Source of the DNA: a virus
Virus record (IMG/VR): IMGVR_UViG_3300042444_000045
Location: 53,769 to 117,768 of that record
DNA: 64,000 nucleotides
Direction: 5' to 3' (one strand)
Made by a program: the position numbers and the translations under genes. The notes beneath the pieces are model-generated. The model had not been told where the DNA came from and did not search any database. It was given only the letters and a program-made list of their open reading frames with translations. Position 1 is the first letter of the stretch. Each line of letters begins with the position of its first letter. Positions 16,076 to 25,626 of the stretch are shown piece after piece.

Positions 16076-18820
16076 CTATTTCTTCTCAGAAGATTTTTTA
16101 TCAAATCTATTTTTATTTTCTCTAGCTACTTGTAGTTGTTTATCTGCTATTTCTCTCTGAGTTTGTAACTTCTGTCTTTCAAGATCCATCTTCTGAGATT
16201 GTCTCATGTTTTCATTAGTTTGTTTCTCTCTTTGAAGATCTGTTTGTTGTTGATACTGCTCTGTTTGTCTAATATCTTTCATGGCATCCATATAGTCAGA
16301 TTCCATGTTTTTATTTACATCAGTCATAGCACCCATACCGGCAGCTCTAATTTCAGCAACTAGAATATCTCTTTGTCTATCTTTCTCTTTCTCAGCAGCA
16401 ACAGAATCAATTTTCATTTTCTCAATTTGTTGTTGAGACTGAATTTGTTGTTGCTGCATTTCTTGCTGCTGTTGCATTTCTTGTTGTTTCTGAGCTTGTT
16501 GTTTTTCTTCAGAATCTTTAAGTGCTGTACTAAGTTCAGCTACAGATTCAGATTGAACAACTTTACCTAGATCATAGATAGATGCACCAGTAGTATTATT
16601 TTGCATAGCCATTTGCTTTAACTGTTCAAGAACAGCTCTATGGTTTGCAGTGGTACTACAGAATATGTTAAGGTCTCTCATTAGGAGATCTGTACCATTA
16701 ATCTCAAAATTTACTTTTTCATCTGCTCCACTAATATAACTTAGTCTTGCAGATGGTTTAGTTGAGTTATAGTATTGTGCTAGGTCTGTACGCATTTGAT
16801 GTACTCTAGGCATTAGATAATCACAGTGTTGGATAAAGAATATCTCTGTCTGTGCATAAGAAGCCGCAGCTGCTTGTTCTACACCTGTAGCAGTCATCTG
16901 AGATAACTGTTGTCCCATTCTCTGTGGATTGACACCAATTACTTCATATGCTTGTTGCTTAAAGTGATTAGCCAATTGAATTCTTGACATTAATCTTTCT
17001 GTCTGAGCTAGATCTAATTTTTGGAAATGGTTAAAGTTTAATGCATTCTCTGTATTTGTAATAGATGTATCAAGAGGAAGAATTTGGAAGTTCTTCATTG
17101 CTACATATGCATTAGCATAATTACCCTTACCCCAGTCTTCACCAAGTGAGTGCTTGGGTAAACTATTTTGGTCAAGCATAATTACTGTACCAAGTTCATC
17201 TACTAAGATATCTGCAATCTGATTATTTACAATGTTGTATCCAATCTGGTATGGTTTCATTAAATCAATAAGTGCAGTAGACTTAGTATTTCTATCTGAG
17301 AATACGGAGCCTTCTACTGGCAACTTACAACCATACAAACTATTGTCTCCCTTAAATTGAAACTTAAGTGGAGCAATATGGTTATTCTGTATACCAATAT
17401 AAATTGGAGAAAACCCACCAGGGTTATTCATACCCCAGAAAGAAGGTAAGTTAGGACCAATCTTAATACCACCCCAAACTTCATTTACCCAGATCCAGTC
17501 AATATGCTCTCCAAAGATTACGTTATCTCTTGTCTTGTTCTTAAAGAGTCTTGTATCATATACAGGTTTATCTGTTACCTTATAGTCTTCTGTAATAATT
17601 TCAGTAAGTACTTCTCCGGTATCAGTTACTTTAGTTAGATGACCTACTTTTCTTTGAGACTTCCAGTAACCGGTAGTTACTCTAAGTAAGAATGCTGTAC
17701 CCTGATCAAAGTAGTCTTCTCCTTGTGATAAGATTTGATTTATAATATCTCCACCATTGTATACAGAACCTGCTACAGCAGAAGTATATTGTCTATATGC
17801 AAGTGATGGCATATTAGTATTCCAGTCATGAGTTTTAGTAGCATCATAGAATGAACCATCATTCTGTAGTCCACCAATATTATAACCTGCAGATCTGATA
17901 GGATAAATTGCTTCAAGAGCCTCAAGTTGCTCTTCTGTCATGATATAACCAAACTTATCAATAACATCAGATACAGTAAGCATGTCAATTTTACCTACCC
18001 AGTTACCTTGAGAAATATATCTTGCATCTGGAGATTTATGGTAGAATGTAACTGCAGGATTCCAGAGCTCTACTTCATAATCATCTTCCATCATATGAAA
18101 ATGCCAAAACTCTCTATCTGTAATAAGCATGTCACGGAAACCTCTTTCTTCAAGTTCTTCCATTCTAAATCTCTCAACATCTACTTTATGTTGATGAGTT
18201 GCCCATTCTTCCACCATTGATCTATAACTCTTTTTAAAGAATTGTTCAATTTCGGGAAGTGTTTTGAGTTTGTCTGGAGAAAGTTCTTCTTGTGCTTCTG
18301 CAGATTCTGGATCTAGACCTTGTTCAATGAGAGAAGTAACAATCTTCATCTGAGCATCAGCCATAAGAGTCTCTTCTACCATTGCTCTTTTTTGCTCAAG
18401 CATTTCATTATATGAATGCTCATCAATAGCTCTGTATGTAAGTTTAGTAGATCTCTTAGCAAATTCAGCTACAAGAACATTAACAACATTTGGAATAATA
18501 GGATAGAACTTTAGTTCTAGTACTGAGGGGTCATCTTTGGTAAGTAGTTCTACAACATCTTTGTACTCATTGTTCTCTTCTATAATATAGTCAGTTCTAT
18601 CAATGATACCTTTTGCAAGTTTGTAGTTCTTCATTAACTTGCGGGCATTTCTACGGATTTGTTTTAGACCATTCCATTCTAACCAGTCTAAGTTCCAGGC
18701 AGCCCACTCATCATCCTTCTCTTTCTCAGGTACGAACTGAAGTGGTTGCATAACACTACCAAGTCTGTTTTGCTCAACCTTAGCACCCTTTTTTAATTGT
18801 AAAGCATTATATACCTGCAT
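16076..18820 (-). CDS. Portal protein
   Basis: 914 residues, located 5 bases after TerL. It is long for a portal but in the range of crAss-like phages. Residues about 20-120 and 470-650 have the mixed alpha/beta content of a portal core. The final 150 residues are very Gln-rich (runs of QEMQQQQ and QTDLQREKQ) and predicted coiled coil, ending in a basic KNRFDKKSSEKK. The Gln-rich tail may contact DNA or scaffold. Ring formation and DNA passage are inferred from family position rather than motifs. Confidence 0.8.
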   Translation of the reverse strand: MQVYNALQLKKGAKVEQNRLGSVMQPLQFVPEKEKDDEWAAWNLDWLEWNGLKQIRRNARKLMKNYKLAKGIIDRTDYIIEENNEYKDVVELLTKDDPSVLELKFYPIIPNVVNVLVAEFAKRSTKLTYRAIDEHSYNEMLEQKRAMVEETLMADAQMKIVTSLIEQGLDPESAEAQEELSPDKLKTLPEIEQFFKKSYRSMVEEWATHQHKVDVERFRMEELEERGFRDMLITDREFWHFHMMEDDYEVELWNPAVTFYHKSPDARYISQGNWVGKIDMLTVSDVIDKFGYIMTEEQLEALEAIYPIRSAGYNIGGLQNDGSFYDATKTHDWNTNMPSLAYRQYTSAVAGSVYNGGDIINQILSQGEDYFDQGTAFLLRVTTGYWKSQRKVGHLTKVTDTGEVLTEIITEDYKVTDKPVYDTRLFKNKTRDNVIFGEHIDWIWVNEVWGGIKIGPNLPSFWGMNNPGGFSPIYIGIQNNHIAPLKFQFKGDNSLYGCKLPVEGSVFSDRNTKSTALIDLMKPYQIGYNIVNNQIADILVDELGTVIMLDQNSLPKHSLGEDWGKGNYANAYVAMKNFQILPLDTSITNTENALNFNHFQKLDLAQTERLMSRIQLANHFKQQAYEVIGVNPQRMGQQLSQMTATGVEQAAAASYAQTEIFFIQHCDYLMPRVHQMRTDLAQYYNSTKPSARLSYISGADEKVNFEINGTDLLMRDLNIFCSTTANHRAVLEQLKQMAMQNNTTGASIYDLGKVVQSESVAELSTALKDSEEKQQAQKQQEMQQQQEMQQQQIQSQQQIEKMKIDSVAAEKEKDRQRDILVAEIRAAGMGAMTDVNKNMESDYMDAMKDIRQTEQYQQQTDLQREKQTNENMRQSQKMDLERQKLQTQREIADKQLQVARENKNRFDKKSSEKK

Positions 18821-18825
18821 ATCTA

Positions 18826-21033
18826 CTATTTAAAGTTTTTAAAAGCTGACCTATTAAAAACTTGCCCATTAATAACTTTAGACCCCTGTCCCATATGACG
18901 GAACGGGGTTCTATTTAATTTAAACAAATTATTTGACTTTTGCAAGTTTTTAGAAGCATCATCCATGATAACTCTCTTAGAGTAACCTCTGTTAGCTTGC
19001 TGTATTCTCATGAAAGCAACTAAGGCTGCAAATGAAACAAGTCTATCCACGTTGACACCATCTGCATATTCTTGCATTTCTTTAAGTAACATAGGATCTG
19101 GAATACGTTCTATTCCATATTTGGTTCTTACAATAGTACCATCTGTTTTAGTTTCTACATCTAGTTCCTCTTTACAGTACTCAATGGTATAACTTAACAA
19201 GTGTGCTTTAAATAATGTACCTGTGTTTTTCCAACCATACTCCTGGAATACGTTAGCATTTGCACCCAGATCTTTCAAGAACATGATCTGACTCTTAGGT
19301 ACAAGATATCTTTGTTTCTTTTTAGATATCATGTATTGGATAAATAGTGAAATGTTGTTCTCAATTACTGTCCAAGCATTGTACCATTCAATAATTAACT
19401 CTAGTCTCTGATGAGTTTTGTTGATATCATCAAACCTACCACACCATGCAGCTACAATCTTATCTGGTTCTATGTATGTTTCAGTTTCTCCCATAGTAAC
19501 TTTAGTTACTTCTACAGGAGCTTTCATAATATAAATAGAACAGAGTGATTCTGATGTTGTTGTTTTACCTTCTGACACGGGGTCAATAGATGCATAGTAT
19601 TGTCCAAAGGTTGGATCTTTAATAGGTCTTTCCCATACAACAAGTACTCCTGTTTTGTCTTCTAATTTCTTGGATACTGGAAACTCTTTAATAGGTTGCT
19701 TATCTGTAGATCTTACAGTAATTTTACCCATGTCATCAGTAAAGATATCTAAGAACTCATAAGCATATTCTTTCTCCTCAATTCTTCTTTGCTGTGCAGC
19801 AACCAAGTGTGTAGGAAATAAAGATACTGATCTATGTGCAAATGCTTCTCTAATATTTCTTGGGTGCTGAGATATCCTAAGCTGATAGTCTTCTGGATTA
19901 AGTTCTTTCTTCCACTGCTCAAACTGTCTATCTAAAGCTTCTAGAGCTTCAGTTACAAGAGAGTTACCAAAGTCATCAATATAGGGAGGCATTGACCATT
20001 GCTCAGGAATAAACAATCCTGACAAACCAGTAGTACCTTTTTCATCAATAAGATCAGTTTCAACTGCATAAATATCTTTTGAAAGTGGATTCAAGATCAT
20101 GTCTCTTAGTGGTTCACACTGGGACAAGTCACCCACAGATCCTGCTGCAATGAACATACCTGTAGTAACCATACCTGATCTCATGGCTGGGCGCATATAC
20201 TCATATGTCTGATCCATCTTTGGAGCAATACCTGCCTCCTCATGGAAGAAGTATTTTACCGGACCCCCTACACCATTTGTTGGATCTTTCTCAAATGACA
20301 TACCTTGTATAGTACCCTTGAGACCAACTTCTGTTTTTCTATCTCCTTTTCTAACTTCAATCTTCTGTTGCCACATCATTACCTTGTCTGGAGACATAGG
20401 TCTATACCATGCTGTATGCTCATTTAAAAATGCTGCATACTCCTGTAAGAATTTCCAGGAACCTTTCTCATTTATATAATCCTTAAGTGATGCACCAATC
20501 TTAAGAGTAACCCCGGGCTCAAACCATTGCTGATTTATAAGTTTACCCATGTGGTAGTATGAAGATGCAATCTGACGTTTCTTTAGAATACCTACATGTT
20601 TATAGTTTAACTCTGCTAGTAGTTCATAAAGAGCCATGTGATACTGAGCATCTCGAATCTTAGCAAATCCAAACTTCTGTAGTTCTTTATCAAAGATTGG
20701 TAAAAAATTTAACCACATGTAGTACTCTCTTGCAAGAAACCATGTGTTAGTACTATCTTTTACAATAATACCTTTTCTACATTTTTGCTTTTGGTCATCC
20801 CAATAGTTTACAAAGTCCTTAGACTTAAAGGGGGCTGTGCAATATACTCCATCACTTCTAAACTTGTTTGACTCTGATATAAATATCTGATTAGTAGTGT
20901 CGTTGAAGCCGTACTTACCAGGTTCCTTGAAAACTCCAAATATGAAGTTGTTGAAGTCCTCTCTGGAGTCAAAGTTTGTGGTTGTCCATTGTCCGTTATC
21001 ATAGGTTGGTATGTCTTGATAGATTTCACTCAT
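18826..21033 (-). CDS. terL: Terminase large subunit
   Basis: 735 residues. The ATPase-nuclease motor packages DNA into the head. A deviant Walker A lies at about 151-164 (KKRQIASSYYHMGK), Walker B at 258-268 (VKYFFHEEAG, catalytic Glu pair at 265-266). An RNase H-like nuclease starts at 479 (YYASIDPVSEGKT, Asp484) with a second acidic site at VIENN (Glu558) and a later acidic patch near YADGVNVDRL. Length and motif order suit the crAss-like TerL type. It lies just upstream of the portal and just after the 171-residue candidate small subunit. Confidence 0.93.
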   Translation of the reverse strand: MSEIYQDIPTYDNGQWTTTNFDSREDFNNFIFGVFKEPGKYGFNDTTNQIFISESNKFRSDGVYCTAPFKSKDFVNYWDDQKQKCRKGIIVKDSTNTWFLAREYYMWLNFLPIFDKELQKFGFAKIRDAQYHMALYELLAELNYKHVGILKKRQIASSYYHMGKLINQQWFEPGVTLKIGASLKDYINEKGSWKFLQEYAAFLNEHTAWYRPMSPDKVMMWQQKIEVRKGDRKTEVGLKGTIQGMSFEKDPTNGVGGPVKYFFHEEAGIAPKMDQTYEYMRPAMRSGMVTTGMFIAAGSVGDLSQCEPLRDMILNPLSKDIYAVETDLIDEKGTTGLSGLFIPEQWSMPPYIDDFGNSLVTEALEALDRQFEQWKKELNPEDYQLRISQHPRNIREAFAHRSVSLFPTHLVAAQQRRIEEKEYAYEFLDIFTDDMGKITVRSTDKQPIKEFPVSKKLEDKTGVLVVWERPIKDPTFGQYYASIDPVSEGKTTTSESLCSIYIMKAPVEVTKVTMGETETYIEPDKIVAAWCGRFDDINKTHQRLELIIEWYNAWTVIENNISLFIQYMISKKKQRYLVPKSQIMFLKDLGANANVFQEYGWKNTGTLFKAHLLSYTIEYCKEELDVETKTDGTIVRTKYGIERIPDPMLLKEMQEYADGVNVDRLVSFAALVAFMRIQQANRGYSKRVIMDDASKNLQKSNNLFKLNRTPFRHMGQGSKVINGQVFNRSAFKNFK

Positions 21034-21035
21034 AG

Positions 21036-21551
21036 TTACTGGTCATATGCCATTCCGATTCCACCTCTTACTTTACTAGATTGCTCATCTTGAAGATCTT
21101 TATATACTCCTTTAAATGATGCTCTAATCTGGTCAAAGTTTTTTGCTGCTGCTACAAGAGAGTTAATATTACCATCTCTACCTGCAGTAATCTGCGTAGT
21201 CTCCATATATCTAGCTAATCTATCTAACATAGATGCCATACCTTTGTATGCTCTAGATGTAGGAGTCTCATACATTCTCTGGCAGAATAAGAGAGCTGTA
21301 TGTATATCATCATCCTCTGTAGAGAATTCTGCTTCTATCTCTTTTAATATAATATGTTCTTTATCTACTTCTGGAGTATGAAAAAAAGGATTCATATCCG
21401 GGTTAGGACATGTCATATAGAAGAGATATAGATATACTTTAAGATAATCATCTGGATAGTTATCCATGACATCTTTAAGTGCTTTAAGTGTATAACAATG
21501 TTCTGTAGGAATTACTTTACCATTCTGAACATCAAATAGTCTTACAATCAT
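21036..21551 (-). CDS. Candidate small terminase subunit
   Basis: 171 residues, 2 bases before TerL and overlapping the nuclease gene upstream by 4 bases. Mostly helical. Residues 105-140 (FCQRMYETPTSRAYKGMASMLDRLARYM) could carry the DNA-recognition or oligomerisation helices. No clear helix-turn-helix signature is visible. TerS is assigned from position alone; a conserved packaging accessory is the alternative. Confidence 0.6.
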   Translation of the reverse strand: MIVRLFDVQNGKVIPTEHCYTLKALKDVMDNYPDDYLKVYLYLFYMTCPNPDMNPFFHTPEVDKEHIILKEIEAEFSTEDDDIHTALLFCQRMYETPTSRAYKGMASMLDRLARYMETTQITAGRDGNINSLVAAAKNFDQIRASFKGVYKDLQDEQSSKVRGGIGMAYDQ

Positions 21552-22384
21552 TTCTTTTTAATTAAGTGTGGGAACTCTTTCATAAAGTTAATTATTGAAA
21601 TGACTTCATCATATAAATAAGGTACCGGCATCTGAATAACTTCTTTAACAATAGGTTCACCATTTACATCTAGTTTAGATATTGGATAACCATATTTGTC
21701 TTCACCATCTACTTCAAATGTAATATGATGTATAAATATCTTTCCAGCCTGTAATTTAGGGTTATGCTTTAATATAATATACATATAAACACTGAGTTGT
21801 AATGCATAGTGATTAAAGTTGCAATCATCTAAATGCTGTACTGGATCAAGCATTTTTTCTGACATGCCCTCCCAGTTCTTAAAAGATTCTGTTTTAATCT
21901 CCTTATTAGTTTTGTAGTCAATAATATTAACTCTACCATTGACTACTTCAACTAAATCTGATTGGCCACATAAACCTGCTGACTTAAGATAGACCATATG
22001 TTCAGGATATATACCTGGATCTAGTTTTTGTAGAGGTGCTATTTTTAAACCATTCTCTCCTTCATAAGGTTTAAATACTGGAACTGTTACCCCTTCTCTT
22101 TCTATAGAAGCCAATGAACATAAGTCAGATTCTCTTTGGTTATGATAGAATGTACCAAGTGTTGTAGCTCTAGTAGCTTCATTATCCCATATCTGTACAA
22201 TGAGTTTGGGTTCTACACCATACCATTTTGATCTCTTGCTCTTAGTTACTCTCTCTGCTACTTTTTTTGCATCAAAAGGTTTCTTTAAACAAGATATCAA
22301 TGTTGTTACACTAGTCCATTTGATCTGATCATTTGGATCTACACTAACATAACTGTGGTCATCTGCATTAAATACTATGCTCAT
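21548..22384 (-). CDS. PD-(D/E)XK nuclease (RecB/Cas4-like)
   Basis: 278 residues. The catalytic pattern is visible: Glu128 (YPEHMVYL), Asp143 (GLCGQSDLVEV), then Asp156-Tyr-Lys158 (NIIDYKTNKE) with a Gln residue downstream (HYALQLSVY, QLxxY motif). This is the RecB-family exonuclease core. In crAss-like phages similar genes sit next to terminase. DNA end processing before packaging or in recombination is likely. ATG overlaps the neighbouring stop. Confidence 0.85.
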   Translation of the reverse strand: MSIVFNADDHSYVSVDPNDQIKWTSVTTLISCLKKPFDAKKVAERVTKSKRSKWYGVEPKLIVQIWDNEATRATTLGTFYHNQRESDLCSLASIEREGVTVPVFKPYEGENGLKIAPLQKLDPGIYPEHMVYLKSAGLCGQSDLVEVVNGRVNIIDYKTNKEIKTESFKNWEGMSEKMLDPVQHLDDCNFNHYALQLSVYMYIILKHNPKLQAGKIFIHHITFEVDGEDKYGYPISKLDVNGEPIVKEVIQMPVPYLYDEVISIINFMKEFPHLIKKK

Positions 22385-22674
22385 AATTGTTCTAGTTTAT
22401 CTTCTTCCTCTTCTGTAGCAATTGCTTGCCATTTACCAAGAGGACATTCTGAAGAAAGAGATCTTGTCTTAAAAGTTAATGAGCATCCACATTCATTACA
22501 ACATGGTGCTGTACCCTTTACTGCACATTTCTTTCCCTTACTTGGGCATTCATCACAGACATCATATCTCATGCGGGCAACATCTTCTACAAACTCATCT
22601 CTAATAACTGAGTTCTTAATGCCTTCAATGATCTTAGTCTTGTTCTCCCAAATTGCTCTGAGTGCTGCTTTCAT
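22381..22674 (-). CDS. Zinc-ribbon protein
   Basis: Starting at the ATG at 22674 gives 97 residues (MKAALRAIWENKTKI). The longer reading from 22722 would lie further inside the IHF-like gene. Two Cys clusters (CDECPSKGKKC and CCNECGC) and a final CPLGKW form a zinc-ribbon pattern that I recall from phage proteins beside terminase genes. It overlaps the upstream gene by 41 bases and the nuclease by 4. Function unknown; it may bind DNA or a packaging protein. Confidence 0.75.
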   Translation of the reverse strand: MKAALRAIWENKTKIIEGIKNSVIRDEFVEDVARMRYDVCDECPSKGKKCAVKGTAPCCNECGCSLTFKTRSLSSECPLGKWQAIATEEEEDKLEQL

Positions 22675-23032
22675 TATTTTTGTTTTTAGTAAATTCTTCT
22701 TTTCTCTTTTTTTCCTGTTCAATCTTTACAGACACATCATTTAATAACTGAAGCTTTTCTTGCATAGCTTTTTTATTATGGTATGCTCTAAAGGTTGATA
22801 CGTCATGAGTAGGAAGCATTTTAGTTAACTTTGATATGTAAACTTCTGCTAGTTTTTGTTTTATAACAAACTGGCCTAAACCTTCTACATTTATTCTTGG
22901 ATGCTTAAGACTACTTAACTGACTTCTAAGATCTTTATAATAAAACTCTACCATATCACCGACAAGGCTTTCTAAAACATTTAGTTCTTCTGCAACTTCC
23001 TTGTATAGAGTACTAGATTTTTTAGGATTCAT
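22634..23032 (-). CDS. HU/IHF-like DNA-bending protein
   Basis: 132 residues. The N-terminal 75 follow the HU/IHF fold: two helices (LYKEVAEELNVLESLVGDMVEFYYKDL), then RINVEGLGQFVIKQK in place of the usual GFG-F beta hairpin. The C-terminal half is a charged helix and disordered tail rich in Lys/Glu/Asn. crAss-like phages encode IHF-like subunits near the packaging genes. Likely role: shaping DNA for packaging or transcription. Moderate certainty because the DNA-binding arm is short. Confidence 0.6.
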   Translation of the reverse strand: MNPKKSSTLYKEVAEELNVLESLVGDMVEFYYKDLRSQLSSLKHPRINVEGLGQFVIKQKLAEVYISKLTKMLPTHDVSTFRAYHNKKAMQEKLQLLNDVSVKIEQEKKRKEEFTKNKNNESSTQSNLGEQD

Positions 23033-23413
23033 CTATTCAGCTTCTTGAGAATCAGTACCTAAGAACTTAAAATCTAATAAAACTGTACCCTCTGTTTGCA
23101 CCATCATATTTGGATTTAATATTATAGACTTTTTATTATCATCACTTCTTATAACAAGCCCTATCTTCTCTGCTTTATTTATAGAATTCCTTACAGTCTG
23201 TGGGGATTTAAAGATCCAACCTTCTTCTGAAGAAGCATCATAACAGAAGTCTGTTAGTTCAACTGGTTGATTAAAGCTTAATAGTGTTAAACAGTTCAAG
23301 TCAGATTCACTTAGAGAAAGTTTATTAATGTAACAATGCGTTAGGATCTGATACTTGACCAGATCCCATTTAGGCATTTTTACTCTTTTCTGTACTTGAT
23401 TAACTATAGCCAT
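23033..23413 (-). CDS. Winged-helix-like protein
   Basis: 126 residues. Residues about 65-105 (SPQTVRNSINKAEKIGLVIRSDDNKKSIILNPN) have the shape of a winged helix: recognition helix then a beta hairpin wing. The stop abuts the IHF-like gene (next base). A DNA-binding or structural adaptor is likely; no named family recognised. Confidence 0.65.
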   Translation of the reverse strand: MAIVNQVQKRVKMPKWDLVKYQILTHCYINKLSLSESDLNCLTLLSFNQPVELTDFCYDASSEEGWIFKSPQTVRNSINKAEKIGLVIRSDDNKKSIILNPNMMVQTEGTVLLDFKFLGTDSQEAE

Positions 23414-23415
23414 GA

Positions 23416-23727
23416 CTATCCTTTTCTGAGCTTTCTTTTACTCTGCTCAGGCATAGAAGGTTCTTTATCAATATCATTATCAGAACCTCTTTCTTCTAAC
23501 TCATCTTCTGGTTCTAATTCTTGTTCTTGTTGAGATTGAGCCATCATAGCATACTGCATTTGAATGTGCGTTCTCTTATATCTTACCTCATCAATCTTCA
23601 TAAGAACTTCTTCATACTTGAGTTGTGCTTCTAAGTAGGGCAAGGAATCAGTATAGAATTGAAGCATTTGTTCTTTTTGAGCAGCCAACTCTTCAGCTGT
23701 AAACTCTCTTTCTTGTTGGTTTTCCAT
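23416..23727 (-). CDS. Small acidic helical protein, first in the packaging operon
   Basis: 103 residues: an N-terminal helical Gln/Glu-rich segment (EFTAEELAAQKEQMLQFY), a second helix (KIDEVRYKRTHIQMQYAMMAQ) and an acidic tail with a basic end (QSKRKLRKG). It follows a terminator and a TTTTGTATATTTG box, so it opens the packaging transcript. Function unknown. Confidence 0.7.
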   Translation of the reverse strand: MENQQEREFTAEELAAQKEQMLQFYTDSLPYLEAQLKYEEVLMKIDEVRYKRTHIQMQYAMMAQSQQEQELEPEDELEERGSDNDIDKEPSMPEQSKRKLRKG

Positions 23728-23751
23728 AATAATTAATTTTTGGTTTAGAAC

Positions 23752-23764
23752 AAATATACAAAAT
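23752..23764 (-). promoter_or_regulatory. Late promoter-like box before the packaging operon
   Basis: The minus strand reads ATTTTGTATATTT and is followed by G, giving TATATTTG, a match to the Bacteroidota -7 box. It lies between the terminator at 23788 and the start at 23727, about 25 bases before the ATG. Confidence 0.5.
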
Positions 23765-23787
23765 AAGTTTAAATGTATATTGTTTAA

Positions 23788-23819
23788 ATAAAAAATCCAG
23801 GCACAGAAAGTACCTGGAT
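23788..23819 (-). terminator. Terminator after the lysis region
   Basis: ATCCAGG and CCTGGAT pair (23795-23819) and are followed on the minus strand by a run of T residues. It separates the lysis/basic-protein transcript from the packaging operon. Confidence 0.8.
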
Positions 23820-23838
23820 CATAGTAGTTTAAGTAATG

Positions 23839-24144
23839 TTACTTTTTCTTAGCAGTTCTTTTTACAGTACCACCTTTTTTCATACCTAATTTTTCTTTAA
23901 TAGCATCACGGTTTTTATAAACTAAAGCACCAGCAACTCCTGTTGCTAAAGCACCTACAGCTTTTTTAACTCCTTCAGGAATACTACGTTTTCCATATTT
24001 AGTTACTTTACCACAACCACTTTTGCGTCTTCTTCTTCTTTTACCGTCAGCACCTGTATATTCTTCCATACAAGAATCATCAGAAGCACCACCTGTTTGG
24101 TAACTCTTCATAGAACGGATCATTTGATTTTTACTATCTATCAT
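23839..24144 (-). CDS. Basic protein with RRRRRK stretch and KGG motif
   Basis: 101 residues. An acidic CMEEYTGADGK segment is followed by a five-arginine run and CGKVTKYGKRSIPEGVKKAVG. An Ala/Gly hydrophobic helix (ALATGVAGALVY) and MKKGGTVKRTAKKK close it. The KGG-VK tail resembles the basic cluster at 8.9-12.0 kb, so it may be a tenth member placed beside the lysis genes. Function unknown. Confidence 0.7.
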   Translation of the reverse strand: MIDSKNQMIRSMKSYQTGGASDDSCMEEYTGADGKRRRRRKSGCGKVTKYGKRSIPEGVKKAVGALATGVAGALVYKNRDAIKEKLGMKKGGTVKRTAKKK

Positions 24145-24146
24145 GA

Positions 24147-24305
24147 TTATCTGTTTTTAATTGTAAAGTTTAAGATAGTAAGTAAGTAAAAGCTTCTAGA
24201 GATATCAATTTCAACAGAGAGTACATCAATAAAAGATACTCTTAACTTAATTGCAAACTTATCCCATTGCTTTGTATAACTATCCCAGCCGTTTCTAAAC
24301 TTCAT
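24147..24305 (-). CDS. Short conserved-looking protein after the lysin
   Basis: 52 residues (MKFRNGWDSYTKQWDKFAIKLR...), beginning 7 bases after the lysin stop and ending 3 bases before the next start. Aromatic and charged at the N-terminus, then hydrophobic (VSFIDVLSVEIDI). Fits the gap exactly in the operon, which argues it is translated. Function unknown. Confidence 0.6.
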   Translation of the reverse strand: MKFRNGWDSYTKQWDKFAIKLRVSFIDVLSVEIDISRSFYLLTILNFTIKNR

Positions 24306-24311
24306 AAGTTA

Positions 24312-24779
24312 TTATTTAAGTGGAAGATATTTAGTAGCACTACCTGCCTTAACAGCTTTAAGGATTTGCTTACGTTGTGCACCATCTGAGTTGTAAGATA
24401 CATGCACCCAGTCAGGATTAGTATCTGTACCAAATTCCCAGATAAGTTGATCAAAATTAACATTTGCTTTGATAAAGTCAAATACCATTTTATTAGTTAC
24501 ACCATTTGAACTACCATCCATATCAATGTCAATAGCTTCTCCTTTACAATGTTGTGATGAAGATGCGCCACCCACAGCCTTATTCAAAGCAGCGGAACGG
24601 TATCCTGAGCTTAAATGGATAGGAACACCAAAGTGTTCACGGATTGGTTGAAATACATTTTCAGCCAATTTCTTGAAGTTCTCAATATGCTCTGGTGTAG
24701 GCATATTACTAATTCCTCTTCTTTTTGCAGTCTCACTTCTTGTTACTTCTGCAAGTGCTAAATTTTTACTTAATTGCAT
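24312..24779 (-). CDS. Endolysin, M15-type peptidase
   Basis: 155 residues. The zinc-peptidase pattern is clear: SGYRS at 58-62, then SQHCKGEAIDID with His77 and Asp84 as metal ligands, and DWVHVSYN with His126 as the third. M15 enzymes cut peptide cross-links of cell-wall peptidoglycan (D-Ala-D-Ala or L-Ala-D-Glu type). No signal peptide, so export depends on a holin. Directly downstream of the two-helix holin-like gene. Confidence 0.9.
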   Translation of the reverse strand: MQLSKNLALAEVTRSETAKRRGISNMPTPEHIENFKKLAENVFQPIREHFGVPIHLSSGYRSAALNKAVGGASSSQHCKGEAIDIDMDGSSNGVTNKMVFDFIKANVNFDQLIWEFGTDTNPDWVHVSYNSDGAQRKQILKAVKAGSATKYLPLK

Positions 24780-24798
24780 TGTGTTTTGTTTTATATGA

Positions 24799-25074
24799 TT
24801 AATCTACTACTTCTTCTGAAGTCTCTTCTTGTTTCTTTGCTTTATTCTTTAAAGCCATAATGCGTCCGGCAGTTGTAATACCAAATGCACCTAAGGTAAG
24901 TAACATAAATCCATCAAAGATAAATTCTTTGATGATTAGTTCATTACCAATAATACCTGTAATTACATCTACAAATAGTACAAATACCATTGCAAAGAAT
25001 GATATTACCCCTACAAATGCTTGCTCATTAATTTGATTATCATCACTGATCAGTTCTCTAAATAATTTTCTCAT
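24799..25074 (-). CDS. Holin-like membrane protein
   Basis: 91 residues with two transmembrane segments (about 19-42, VGVISFFAMVFVLFVDVITG; and 53-72, FDGFMLLTLGAFGITTAG) and a charged tail rich in Lys and Glu. Size, topology and placement just before the lysin gene fit a holin that opens the inner membrane. Confidence 0.75.
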   Translation of the reverse strand: MRKLFRELISDDNQINEQAFVGVISFFAMVFVLFVDVITGIIGNELIIKEFIFDGFMLLTLGAFGITTAGRIMALKNKAKKQEETSEEVVD

Positions 25075-25077
25075 AAC

Positions 25078-25626
25078 TTATAATTTAATTGGAACCTTAG
25101 TTACCTTAGGTCTCTCTGGTTTAATAATTGCTCTTTCCCATCCTTTGAGGGGATTTTCCTTTTTCTCATAAGGATCAAAAGGATCTGGACACTTATAAAA
25201 ATATAAATCTCCATTCATATTATCCTTTTGTACATAATATTGGCTCAAGTCTACAGCATACATTGTGCTGTCATCCCATGAGTAATATATCCATACATTA
25301 TTAATTGATGCATCTAATAACCAAGCTTCAAGCATATCCAGCCTTTGTGCTATCTCATCATCAAATACATGCTCAATTATTACTCTTTCCTTCTCAAGAA
25401 TTATTGTATCTAATATTGCAATAATACTATCTTTAGTAATCAGATCTTTTTTAAATGCTGCAATCTTTGCTTTCTGACTTTCAAATATATTATTAATGTC
25501 ATCAGCTTGTTGAACAGTTAAGATTACTACACTATCCCCTTTAATTACCGTCTTCAGTGGGTAGTTTGATTGGCTGAAAATCAAACTGGTCACCAGTAGA
25601 CTGCTTAACATTAACATCCTTTTCAT
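25078..25626 (-). CDS. Exported protein, candidate outer lysis partner
   Basis: 182 residues with a signal peptide (MKRMLMLSSLLVTSLIFSQS). No lipobox cysteine is seen near the cleavage site. A coiled-coil region follows (DINNIFESQKAKIAAFKKDL...DTIILEKERVIIEHVF), then a Tyr/Trp-rich globular end. Its start lies inside the 3' end of the 126-residue gene in another frame, as in Rz/Rz1-type spanin pairs. Periplasmic role in outer-membrane disruption is inferred. Confidence 0.65.
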   Translation of the reverse strand: MKRMLMLSSLLVTSLIFSQSNYPLKTVIKGDSVVILTVQQADDINNIFESQKAKIAAFKKDLITKDSIIAILDTIILEKERVIIEHVFDDEIAQRLDMLEAWLLDASINNVWIYYSWDDSTMYAVDLSQYYVQKDNMNGDLYFYKCPDPFDPYEKKENPLKGWERAIIKPERPKVTKVPIKL